Source: Actinomycetota bacterium
Lineage (GTDB): Bacteria > Actinomycetota > Actinomycetes > Actinomycetales > Microbacteriaceae
NCBI GenBank assembly: GCA_009703545.1
Contig: WLFX01000071.1
Location: 1-5,740 of the forward strand
DNA: 5,740 nucleotides
Direction: 5' to 3'
Translations under genes and position numbers: made by a program
In this document: positions 1 through 5,740 of the stretch, piece after piece
Position numbering within the stretch: position 1 is the first letter of the stretch
How the letters are laid out: each line of letters opens with the position of its first letter
Notes under the pieces: model-generated
What the model was told of the DNA's origin: nothing
The model's input: only the letters and a program-made list of their open reading frames with translations
Databases searched by the model: none

Positions 1-536
1 CCAACACCAAAGTTGAGTTCCCAGTCGACGTATGCCTTGTCGTAGGAGAACTCGAGAGTCTTTCCATCGACAGTAGGAAGCGTCGACGCGAGGTCATCGC
101 GAGGAGCAGCGTGGAGGAACATGTACGTGCCATCGGCGTTCTTGAAGTAGCCAAAGCCGGCAACCCACGAGAGGAGCATGTCTGCACCGTCAACCGCGAC
201 ACCATCTGACCACTTCACAGCGTCGTTGATCGTGTACTTGATTGTGAGAGGCTCGTCGCTCGTCTTTTCATACGATCCGAATTCTTCCTGCAAAAGCAGT
301 TCCGGGGTCGAGTTGTAGTAGTTGAAACCGGAGTTCGCGATATAGGCCGGGATCGCGTTAGCGACGTTGTTGCCGCTGGCCGATGCCGAGTTGAACTCCG
401 ATGCAATGTCATTCCAGGCGACCGAAATGGACGTCCCTTCAATAACTTGGGATTGATACGGAAGCGCACAGCCGGAAAGAACGATGACGCTCGTTCCGAC
501 GGCGGCTACCGAAGCGAGAATTCGCTTGGTTTTCAC
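1..536 (-). CDS. ABC transporter substrate-binding lipoprotein, family 5 (peptide/oligopeptide type), N-terminal part
   Basis: This is the first 178 codons of an exported solute-binding protein; the gene continues past the left edge. Family members bind peptides or similar solutes outside the membrane and deliver them to an ABC permease. The start is GTG at 536, chosen because AGGAGG lies 6 bases upstream and the protein then opens with a clean lipoprotein signal: positive MKTKR, a hydrophobic stretch at residues 6-20, and a lipobox LSGC at 20-23, so Cys23 would be lipidated. Residues 98-123 (LTIKYTINDAVKWSDG, then DGADMLLSW) match the family 5 signature typical of DppA/OppA proteins, in which a Y-T-hydrophobic segment leads to WSDG and an acidic helix start. 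FNYYNSTPEL (71-80) also suits actinobacterial members. Full-length family members are usually 500-600 residues, so roughly two thirds is missing. The ligand cannot be told. Permease genes, if linked, would lie further left. Confidence 0.9.
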   Translation of the reverse strand, partial: MKTKRILASVAAVGTSVIVLSGCALPYQSQVIEGTSISVAWNDIASEFNSASASGNNVANAIPAYIANSGFNYYNSTPELLLQEEFGSYEKTSDEPLTIKYTINDAVKWSDGVAVDGADMLLSWVAGFGYFKNADGTYMFLHAAPRDDLASTLPTVDGKTLEFSYDKAYVDWELNFGV

Positions 537-542
537 TGATTT

Positions 543-548
543 CCTCCT
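543..548 (-). promoter_or_regulatory. Shine-Dalgarno of the solute-binding lipoprotein gene
   Basis: Perfect AGGAGG on the minus strand, 6 bases before the GTG at 536. It decides the non-ATG start of the lipoprotein gene. The flanking bases form a small CCTA/TAGG inverted repeat that includes part of the site. Confidence 0.85.
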
Positions 549-607
549 AGGTAGGCACGTTGGATGAGCAACGCTCGGTGCGCGTTCCATGCCGTTGTTC
601 AGCCTAG

Positions 608-636
608 ACTATTGCTATTTTGACCAAAAATGTCAA
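608..636 (-). promoter_or_regulatory. Probable sigma-70-type promoter of the lipoprotein gene
   Basis: On the minus strand a perfect -35 TTGACA (631-636) is followed after 17 bases by AATAGT (608-613), a 4-of-6 match to TATAAT; TAGTCT (606-611) with a 19-base spacer is a weaker alternative. Transcription would begin near position 600, giving a leader of about 65 bases before the GTG at 536. The surroundings are AT-rich relative to the rest of the window, as expected for a promoter. This is read by eye and the exact start site is unproven. Confidence 0.6.
620..636. promoter_or_regulatory. Inverted repeat TTGAC-N7-GTCAA overlapping the -35 box, candidate operator
   Basis: Perfect 5-bp arms TTGAC (620-624) and GTCAA (632-636) flank 7 A/T-rich bases. 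The right arm coincides with the -35 hexamer of the lipoprotein promoter on the minus strand. A protein bound here would block RNA polymerase on that side and could also influence the divergent protease gene. The arms are short, so chance, or simply two -35-like hexamers facing each other, is possible. Confidence 0.3.
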
Positions 637-662
637 GCCAGATGAATCAGTTAGATTAGAAA

Positions 663-686
663 ACGTAATCCGCAATGTGCTTACGT
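663..686 (+). other. Small hairpin just upstream of the CPBP gene
   Basis: ACGTAA (663-668) and TTACGT (681-686) can pair as a 6-bp stem; after a 3-base bulge, GCA (672-674) and TGC (678-680) can add 3 more pairs around the loop ATG. The stem ends 5 bases before the Shine-Dalgarno at 692. It could be an RNA structure in the leader or a DNA-binding palindrome. No convincing promoter for the plus-strand gene was found; TAGATT at 652-657 is a possible -10 with no good -35. Confidence 0.3.
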
Positions 687-691
687 GCGAT

Positions 692-699
692 GGAAGGAG
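692..699 (+). promoter_or_regulatory. Shine-Dalgarno that sets the CPBP start
   Basis: GGAAGGAG lies 6 bases before ATG at 706. An in-frame GTG at 685 is upstream of this site and has no ribosome site of its own, so 706 is the better start. Confidence 0.8.
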
Positions 700-705
700 T
701 TGTCG

Positions 706-1467
706 ATGACCCGTGCGAAGTGGGAAATCGTCGTGGTTCTGCTGCTGAGCTACGGCATGTCTGCCCTCTATTCCGTCGTTGGAATCGCGAATCGCCTCAC
801 TCAACCGACGCCACTGTCACAGCAAACCGCGACACTGAACCGGCCACTTGCGACTCAAGAATTGTTTGACCTCATCTATCAGGTGCTCGGCGTCGCCTCG
901 GGTCTCGCTCCCGTCGCACTCGTGGTATGGCTCGTATGGCGCGACACGCCACCGCGCCTCGGCGCTATCGGCATCGGGTGGTCGGATGGCTTTTCGTGGC
1001 GGAAAATGCGGCACGAAATTGCCGTAGGTTTCGGCCTCGCCGCCCTGATCGGCATCCCGGGAATCGGCGTGTACCTTGCCGCTCGTGCCCTCAATTTCGG
1101 GGTGACGGTGGTCCCCACCGCGCTCGATGCTCACTGGTGGACCGTTCCCGTCCTGATCCTGTGGGCTCTTCGCGCCGGAATCGGTGAAGAGGTCGTCGTG
1201 ATCGGCTACCTTTTTGATCGACTCAAGTCGCTCGGGTGGTCACCGTGGATTATCGTCACCGCCGCCGCCGTTCTGCGCGGCACGTACCACCTGTACCAAG
1301 GGTTCGGCGGGTTCGTCGGAAACATCGCGATGGGGCTGGTTTTTGGAGCGCTTTACGCATGGAAGCGAAGACTCGCGCCCCTCGTCATCGCGCACGTGCT
1401 AATCGACACCGCCGCGTTCGTCGGTTACCCGCTCGCGATAAGTCTGTTTCCCGGCCTTTTCGCCTAA
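706..1467 (+). CDS. CPBP family intramembrane metalloprotease homologue
   Basis: A 253-residue membrane protein of the CPBP (CAAX protease and bacteriocin-processing, Abi/Rce1-type) family. By eye, hydrophobic segments lie at about 8-28, 56-78, 105-127, 147-168, 180-195, 205-218 and 224-248. The three family motifs are present. Motif 1 is GEEVVVIGYL with Glu161-Glu162, but Ile166 stands where the family usually has Arg (EExxxR). Motif 2 is RGTYHLYQG with His195, and Arg191 sits where Phe is usual (FxxxH). Motif 3 is HVLID with His230 and Asp234. The glutamates and histidines expected to make the active site are therefore kept. I recall similar EEVxVxGYL and LRGxYHLYQG forms in other actinobacterial members, so this is probably a subfamily and not decay. 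Substrate is unknown; family members range from prenyl-protein proteases to bacteriocin immunity and peptide maturation. The gene stands alone, divergent from the lipoprotein gene and convergent with gcvP. Confidence 0.85.
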   Translation: MTRAKWEIVVVLLLSYGMSALYSVVGIANRLTQPTPLSQQTATLNRPLATQELFDLIYQVLGVASGLAPVALVVWLVWRDTPPRLGAIGIGWSDGFSWRKMRHEIAVGFGLAALIGIPGIGVYLAARALNFGVTVVPTALDAHWWTVPVLILWALRAGIGEEVVVIGYLFDRLKSLGWSPWIIVTAAAVLRGTYHLYQGFGGFVGNIAMGLVFGALYAWKRRLAPLVIAHVLIDTAAFVGYPLAISLFPGLFA

Positions 1468-1506
1468 TTCCCCGTTCGCCGCGTTTCGGGCCCTAACTCA
1501 TCCCCA

Positions 1507-1640
1507 ACGTTTATGGAAACCAAATCACTCAATCCATACGTTCCTGGAAACCAAACTCCTGTTTGTGGATTTCGGCAGGGCGAATCTGCCATTTGGTATC
1601 CACAAACATCGGTTTCGGAGGATTTGGTTTCCACAAACGT
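1507..1640. repeat. 134-bp dyad-symmetric intergenic repeat cluster
   Basis: Four copies of a motif close to ACGTTTGTGGAAACCAAATC occur here. Copy A (1507-1526) and copy B (1538-1557) are on the plus strand; copies C' (1590-1609) and D' (1621-1640) are on the minus strand. A and D' agree at 19 of 20 bases, A and B at 16 of 20, and B and C' at 14 of 20. A-to-B and C'-to-D' distances are both 31 bp, so both pairs share one symmetry axis at 1573.5. A further partial copy (1560-1570) forms the arm of a nested hairpin. The rest of the gap between the protease stop and the gcvP stop (1468-1506 and 1641-1672) shows no gene and no T-tract terminator; GGGCCC occurs on each side, at 1488-1493 and 1645-1650. 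It could be a non-autonomous mobile or REP-like element, a protein-binding array, or a bidirectional termination structure. No open reading frame in it looks real. Confidence 0.75.
1560..1608. repeat. Nested hairpin within the repeat cluster
   Basis: Perfect 11-bp arms, TGTTTGTGGAT (1560-1570) and ATCCACAAACA (1598-1608), enclose a second perfect 5-bp stem, GGCAG (1574-1578) and CTGCC (1586-1590), with a 7-base loop. The internal loop is asymmetric (3 and 7 bases). It would fold on either strand. Neither side has a run of T, so it is not a classical intrinsic terminator, though it may slow or stop convergent transcription. Confidence 0.6.
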
Positions 1641-1672
1641 GGAGGGGCCCGGGTGGATGGGCGCTTGCAGAA

Positions 1673-4630
1673 CTAATCGGCGAAAGCCGAAGGGTCGGGG
1701 CACGCGCACGCGAGATTACGGTCACCATAGGCACCGTCGACACGACGAACTGGCGGCCAGTACTTCAGTTGGTCTACCCGCGAGAACAGACCCGAGACCG
1801 TGTCCGACACGACACCACGGAAAGGATACGCAGCGACCTCGCGTGAATACGCGTGGTTCCACTCTCCTGCGATGAGGCACTCGGCGGTGTGCGGAGCGTT
1901 CACCAGTGGGTTGTCGTCCGCGGGCCATTCGCCGGCGGCGACGGCGTCTGCTTCACGCTTAATGCCAATCATCGCTTCAATGAATCGATCGAGTTCGCCA
2001 AGATCTTCACTCTCGGTTGGTTCGACCATAAGCGTTCCGGGAACCGGGAACGACATCGTCGGCGCGTGGAAACCGTAATCAACTAGTCGCTTTGCGACAT
2101 CGTCGACGGTCACACCTGTTTCCGCCGTGAGCGGACGAAGGTCGAGGATGCATTCGTGGGCAACGAGACCGTTCTCGCCCGCGTAGAGAACGGGGTAGTG
2201 CTCACGAAGTCGCGTAGCGACGTAGTTCGCTGACAACACCGCCGCCGCAGTTGCTTGACGGAGTCCGTCGGAACCCATCATGCGAACATACGCCCACGAG
2301 ATGGGGAGGATGCTGGGGCTACCAAACGGTGCAGCGGTAACGGGACCGCCTCCGTGAACGAACGGTCCGTCGCCCCCGGTTGCCGAATCGAACGCGGGGT
2401 GAGCGGTCGACTGCGCCATTGGGTGGCCGGGCAGGAACGGCGCGAGGTGCGCCTTCGCAGCGACCGGCCCAACACCGGGTCCTCCTCCACCGTGCGGGAT
2501 GGCAAAGGTTTTGTGCAAGTTGAGGTGCGATACGTCACCCCCGATATCGCCGTAGCGGGCAAATCCGAGCAGCGCGTTGAGGTTCGCACCGTCGATATAG
2601 ACCTGACCGCCAGCGTCGTGAACGGCAGCCGTGATTTCGCGAATTCCGTGCTCGTACACGCCGTGGGTCGAGGGGTAGGTGACCATCAGAGCCGCCAGAT
2701 TGTTCCCGTGCTCGGCAATCTTGGCTCGAAGATCGTCAATGTCGACATCACCGTTGTCACGGCACGACACGACAACGACCTTCATTCCGGCGAGGACGGC
2801 GGAGGCCGCGTTAGTGCCGTGAGCACTCGACGGAATGAGGCAGGTATCACGGTGGTTGTCACCACGCGACAGGTGGTACCCGCGAATCGCGAGGAGGCCA
2901 GCGAGTTCACCCTGGCTACCCGCGTTCGGCTGGAGACTGATGGTGTCGTAGCCGGTCAATTCGGTGAGCCACTCTTCCAGCTGCGAGATGAGGAGGAGGT
3001 ACCCGCCGACGTCCGCTGTGGGCGCGAAGGGGTGGACTCCTCCGAATTCGCGCCACGTGACGGCTTCCATTTCGGTTGCCGCGTTGAGTTTCATCGTGCA
3101 CGACCCGAGCGGAATCATTCCGCGGTCGAGGGCGAAGTCCTTGTCTGCGAGACGCTTGAGGAAGCGCATCATCGACGTTTCACTGTGGTGCGTGTTGAAC
3201 ACGGGATGAGTGAGGATGTCGTCCGAACGACGAAGCGCTTTCGGAACAGCCGTGTCAGAGACCGTGGCAACCGTGTTCGATGCAGCCTCGGGGGTCAGCC
3301 CGAAGATTGGGTCGATGAGCACATCATCGCCACCCGCCAGAATTCCCGTCGCGAATCCGGTCGACAATTCGTCGAAGCTGATCTGAATCGTGTCGTTGTC
3401 CGCAACGTGGAGCAAAAGCCCAGCAGCGTGTGCAGTCGACGCCAGCGCCTTCGCCTTGCCCGGAACTCGAATCTGGACGGTGTCGAAGAAGTCCGTGTGG
3501 ACCACGTCATGACCAGCGGCTTTTGCCCTGCGTGCGAATCGATCTGCTTTTTCTGCAACATCAATCGCGATTTGACGAAGTCCGGCTGGTCCGTGATACA
3601 CGGCGTACATCGCAGCAAGAACAGCGAGTAGCACTTGTGCCGTACAGATGTTGGATGTCGCCTTGTCGCGACGGATGTGCTGCTCGCGGGCTTGCAGGGT
3701 CAGGCGGTAAGCGGGTCGGCCGTCGGCGTCACGCGAGACACCAATGAGTCGGCCGGGCATCTGGCGTTCGAGTCCTTCGGCCACGGCAAAGAACGCCGAG
3801 TGCGGTCCCCCGAAACCAAGCGGAACACCGAAGCGCTGCGATGAACCGATGACGATTTCGGCGCCTTGCGATCCGGGCGAGGTGAGGAGGTTCAATGCGA
3901 GCAAGTCACTAGCAACGACAGCTACGCCACCGACTCCCTTGACGGCGGCGATGTCCGCAGAAATATCGCGAATACGGCCGGACGAGCCTGGGTATTGAAT
4001 GAGTGCGCCGAACGCACCATCATTCAATGCGCCAGCGACATCATCGGCGGCGAAATCGACAAAGTTGAGCGTGACACCGATTGGCTCGGCTCGGGTCTCA
4101 AGAACGGCGCGCGTCTGAGGGAATACATCAGCGTCGACGAGGAAAATGTTTGATTCGCTTCCAGAGACGCGACGAGCCATAAGCATCGCCTCGGCGGCGG
4201 CGGACGCTTCGTCCAACATTCCCGCGTTCGCGGTTCCCATCCCCGTCAAATCACACACCATCGTCTGGAAGGTAATGAGCGCTTCGAGGCGTCCCTGTGA
4301 AATCTCGGGTTGGTACGGGGTGTAGGCCGTGTACCACGACGGATTTTCGAAAATGTTCCGTTTGATGACGCTCGGCATAATCGAGTCGTAATACCCGAGG
4401 CCGATCATGTTGCGACCCACCGTGTTCTCGTTCGCGATCGCGCGAAGTTCGGCGAGCGTCTCACGTTCACTGGCAGCGGCCGGGATGCGCGACAGGAATG
4501 ATTCCTGACGGATTGCAGTTGGGACAGCGGCGTCCATCAATTCGTCAAGCGAGGAATATCCCAACGAACCAAGCATGACGCTCTGTGCTTCACCGGCCGT
4601 TCCGATGTGTCGGTTACGGAAATTGCTCAC
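1673..4630 (-). CDS. gcvP: Glycine dehydrogenase (decarboxylating), glycine cleavage P-protein
   Basis: A 985-residue single-chain P-protein. It uses pyridoxal phosphate to decarboxylate glycine and passes the aminomethyl group to the lipoyl arm of GcvH in the cytoplasm. The N-terminus has the usual FRNRHIG (4-10); the first half includes [15 protein letters not shown] (67-81) and [16 protein letters not shown] (101-116). The second half has the conserved GSCTMKLN (509-516), QPNAGSQGE (567-575), [10 protein letters not shown] (601-610), and [15 protein letters not shown] (705-719) with Lys707 as the cofactor-binding lysine; [15 protein letters not shown] (873-887) and [15 protein letters not shown] (963-977) close it. 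The start is GTG 4630: the same frame carries the gcvH TAA one codon upstream, and the conserved RHIG allows no later start. There is no clear Shine-Dalgarno, so translation probably depends on ribosomes finishing gcvH. The protein is somewhat longer than the usual 940-960 residues, with apparent extra segments near 740-763 and 937-957. Confidence 0.97.
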   Translation of the reverse strand: MSNFRNRHIGTAGEAQSVMLGSLGYSSLDELMDAAVPTAIRQESFLSRIPAAASERETLAELRAIANENTVGRNMIGLGYYDSIMPSVIKRNIFENPSWYTAYTPYQPEISQGRLEALITFQTMVCDLTGMGTANAGMLDEASAAAEAMLMARRVSGSESNIFLVDADVFPQTRAVLETRAEPIGVTLNFVDFAADDVAGALNDGAFGALIQYPGSSGRIRDISADIAAVKGVGGVAVVASDLLALNLLTSPGSQGAEIVIGSSQRFGVPLGFGGPHSAFFAVAEGLERQMPGRLIGVSRDADGRPAYRLTLQAREQHIRRDKATSNICTAQVLLAVLAAMYAVYHGPAGLRQIAIDVAEKADRFARRAKAAGHDVVHTDFFDTVQIRVPGKAKALASTAHAAGLLLHVADNDTIQISFDELSTGFATGILAGGDDVLIDPIFGLTPEAASNTVATVSDTAVPKALRRSDDILTHPVFNTHHSETSMMRFLKRLADKDFALDRGMIPLGSCTMKLNAATEMEAVTWREFGGVHPFAPTADVGGYLLLISQLEEWLTELTGYDTISLQPNAGSQGELAGLLAIRGYHLSRGDNHRDTCLIPSSAHGTNAASAVLAGMKVVVVSCRDNGDVDIDDLRAKIAEHGNNLAALMVTYPSTHGVYEHGIREITAAVHDAGGQVYIDGANLNALLGFARYGDIGGDVSHLNLHKTFAIPHGGGGPGVGPVAAKAHLAPFLPGHPMAQSTAHPAFDSATGGDGPFVHGGGPVTAAPFGSPSILPISWAYVRMMGSDGLRQATAAAVLSANYVATRLREHYPVLYAGENGLVAHECILDLRPLTAETGVTVDDVAKRLVDYGFHAPTMSFPVPGTLMVEPTESEDLGELDRFIEAMIGIKREADAVAAGEWPADDNPLVNAPHTAECLIAGEWNHAYSREVAAYPFRGVVSDTVSGLFSRVDQLKYWPPVRRVDGAYGDRNLACACPDPSAFAD
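1677..1690 (-). terminator. Weak terminator-like hairpin at the gcvP stop
   Basis: TCGGC (1677-1681) and GCCGA (1686-1690) form a 5-bp stem with a 4-base loop (TTTC on the minus strand, GAAA on the plus strand). In the gcvP transcript it ends directly before the TAG and is followed by the U-rich but interrupted TTAGTTCT. It lies within the last codons, and the stem is short, so a real terminator is doubtful. Confidence 0.2.
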
Positions 4631-4633
4631 GGT

Positions 4634-5005
4634 TTACACCGCAATCAGTGCCGCATAGGCATCGGCCGAAATGAGTTCGCCGAGACTCGAGACACGAACC
4701 GAAAAGAGCCAACCGGTGCCGTAGGGGTCCGAGTTGACGAGTTCTGGTGAATCGACGACGGACTGGTTCGCTTCGACGATTTCACCCGAGACAGGCGCAA
4801 ACAGTTCTCCGACGGATTTGGTTGATTCAGCCTCGCCGACGACACTGCCGGCGGTGATGGCCTTACCCACCTTGGGAAGGTCGACATAAACGATGTCGCC
4901 CAGTGCGTCGGCAGCGTACTGCGTGATTCCGACGACAGCCAGATCGCCGTCGATGCGAACCCATTCGTGTTCGCTCGTGTACTGAAGTTCGGTGGGGATG
5001 CTCAT
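4634..5005 (-). CDS. gcvH: Glycine cleavage system H-protein (lipoyl carrier)
   Basis: A 123-residue H-protein, close to the normal length of about 125-130. It carries the aminomethyl intermediate between the P-, T- and L-proteins on a lipoylated lysine. The opening [15 protein letters not shown] (7-21) and [19 protein letters not shown] (26-44) are typical; [19 protein letters not shown] (57-75) is the lipoyl attachment motif with Lys63 as the modified residue, and [14 protein letters not shown] (91-104) is the usual C-terminal block. The start ATG 5005 overlaps the gcvT stop as ATGA, and a modest AAAGG (5013-5017) lies 7 bases upstream. The gene ends 3 bases before gcvP. Lipoylation enzymes (LipB/LipA) and the L-protein are not encoded here. 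Confidence 0.97.
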   Translation of the reverse strand: MSIPTELQYTSEHEWVRIDGDLAVVGITQYAADALGDIVYVDLPKVGKAITAGSVVGEAESTKSVGELFAPVSGEIVEANQSVVDSPELVNSDPYGTGWLFSVRVSSLGELISADAYAALIAV

Positions 5006-5740
5006 GCGCGTGCCTTTCGAGAGTAGAAGGGAAGGGATACAACGGTTGCAGGGATTGACGTTCCGCGGACATCGATTTCGACCACGGTGCCGAGGTCAGC
5101 AAAGTCGGGTTCGATGAGCGCGAAGGCGATGGGGTATCCGAGAGTCGGCGACAACGCGCCGCTCGTCACGGTACCGATGGAGCGGCCGTTCGAGTGAACA
5201 GCGTAATCGGCGCGGCCAGCGCGCTTTCCGTTCGACTGAAGACCAACGAGGACCACAGCGCCCGCAGACACACCGGCCATAACGCCCTCGCGTCCGACGA
5301 AATTGTCTTTGGTCAAATCGACGGCGCGTGCGGCGTTGACCTGCGCCGGCTTCAGAGAAGTGTTGAGTTCGTGCCCATATAACGGCATACCGGCTTCAAG
5401 GCGCAGGGTGTCGCGACAGGCAAGCCCACACGCCTGAAGCCCTCGGGTCTCACCAGCAACCGTTGCGGCCCGCCACAATTCTGCGGCGTCCGTAGCGGGG
5501 ATGTACATCTCGAAACCATCCTCACCCGTGTAGCCGGTTCGGCCTATCAACACCGCGGTACCGCGGAACGTCGCCGAGAGGCAGCGGTAATACCCGAGAT
5601 CCGATAGGCCATCGACCTCGAGTCCGTCGATGTTGTCGAGGATGTCGAACGAGTTCGGCCCCTGAATCGCGATAAGAGCGACCGTGTCGGAATCGTCTCG
5701 GACAACGCATTCATAACCGCGGGCTCGTTCGCGAATTGCC
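5002..5740 (-). CDS. gcvT: Aminomethyltransferase, glycine cleavage T-protein, C-terminal part
   Basis: The last 245 codons of gcvT; roughly 120 N-terminal residues lie past the right edge. GcvT takes the aminomethyl group from GcvH, releases ammonia and makes 5,10-methylenetetrahydrofolate. Counting from the first complete codon (5739), visible blocks are IQGPNS (25-30), [12 protein letters not shown] (66-77) of the folate-binding GCV_T domain, and [17 protein letters not shown] (109-125). The C-terminal barrel follows, with [17 protein letters not shown] near 189-205 and a final block [20 protein letters not shown]. The frame is open throughout. Its TGA (5004-5002) overlaps the gcvH ATG by 4 bases, which suggests coupled translation. 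The catalytic aspartate of the N-terminal part is outside the window. Alternatives such as the YgfZ or dimethylglycine dehydrogenase relatives are excluded by the gcvH-gcvP neighbours. Confidence 0.95.
   Translation of the reverse strand, partial: AIRERARGYECVVRDDSDTVALIAIQGPNSFDILDNIDGLEVDGLSDLGYYRCLSATFRGTAVLIGRTGYTGEDGFEMYIPATDAAELWRAATVAGETRGLQACGLACRDTLRLEAGMPLYGHELNTSLKPAQVNAARAVDLTKDNFVGREGVMAGVSAGAVVLVGLQSNGKRAGRADYAVHSNGRSIGTVTSGALSPTLGYPIAFALIEPDFADLGTVVEIDVRGTSIPATVVSLPFYSRKARA
5013..5017 (-). promoter_or_regulatory. Shine-Dalgarno of gcvH inside the end of gcvT
   Basis: AAAGG on the minus strand, 7 bases before the gcvH ATG, within the last codons of gcvT. It is weaker than the sites of the lipoprotein and protease genes, which fits re-initiation at the ATGA overlap. 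Confidence 0.5.

Noticed and set aside
685..705. Upstream GTG as start of the CPBP gene
   Set aside because: The strong GGAAGGAG at 692-699 lies inside this extension and is correctly spaced for ATG 706.
817..1134. Minus-strand open frames opposite the CPBP gene
   Set aside because: The plus-strand frame carries the clear CPBP motifs; the opposite frames show none.
1487..1494. GGGCCC at both sides of the repeat cluster as target-site duplications
   Set aside because: GGGCCC is a short palindrome common in GC-rich DNA, and its distances to the two outer arms differ, so it is not evidence of insertion by itself.
1507..1640. A degenerate CRISPR array
   Set aside because: The copies are in both orientations, spacers are only about 11 bp, and no cas gene is near.
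1464..1743. Minus-strand open frames across the repeat cluster
   Set aside because: They overlap the gcvP C-terminus or consist of the translated repeats; no start signals or protein motifs support them.
1513..1875. Plus-strand open frame running from the repeat cluster into gcvP
   Set aside because: Its codons come from the repeat cluster and the antisense of the gcvP end; there is no ribosome site and no recognisable domain.
2255..3631. A 458-codon plus-strand open frame opposite gcvP
   Set aside because: It lies wholly antisense to a well-conserved gcvP. Its translation is rich in Arg, Val, Glu and Ser with no recognisable domain, as expected for a shadow frame in a GC-rich gene.
5002..5740. 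A glycine riboswitch for the gcv operon
   Set aside because: Such an element would precede gcvT, whose start lies outside the window; nothing like it is visible between the genes here.

Overview
The window looks like a piece of an actinobacterial chromosome, most likely from the family Microbacteriaceae. This is an inference from moderately high GC with G/C-rich third codon positions, the style of the lipoprotein-type family 5 solute-binding protein, the actinobacterial variant of the CPBP protease motifs, and a GcvP that resembles mycobacterial and microbacterial P-proteins. Genus cannot be fixed from sequence reading alone.

Layout from left to right. Positions 1-536 (minus strand) are the N-terminal part of an ABC-transporter peptide/oligopeptide-type substrate-binding lipoprotein; its gene runs off the left edge. 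Positions 537-705 are a divergent intergenic region with a good promoter for the lipoprotein gene (-35 TTGACA inside a small inverted repeat), its strong Shine-Dalgarno, and a small hairpin just upstream of the next gene. Positions 706-1467 (plus strand) encode a CPBP-type intramembrane protease homologue. Positions 1468-1672 separate this gene from the convergent gcvP and contain the most unusual item in the window: a 134-bp dyad-symmetric repeat cluster (1507-1640). It has four copies of a roughly 20-bp motif arranged as two inverted pairs, each pair on a 31-bp period, with a nested hairpin near the centre.

Positions 1673-5740 (minus strand) are a glycine cleavage operon transcribed right to left as gcvT-gcvH-gcvP. 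gcvT is cut by the right edge, gcvT and gcvH overlap by ATGA, and gcvH and gcvP are separated by 3 bp in the same reading frame. GcvP decarboxylates glycine and loads the aminomethyl group on the lipoyl arm of GcvH. GcvT then releases ammonia and transfers the one-carbon unit to tetrahydrofolate. The L-protein (dihydrolipoyl dehydrogenase) is not in the window. No glycine riboswitch or operon promoter is visible; these would lie beyond the right edge.

I see no new multi-gene system. The genes are ordinary families. The items worth a second look are the intergenic repeat element, the altered protease motif, and the in-frame one-codon junction between gcvH and gcvP.
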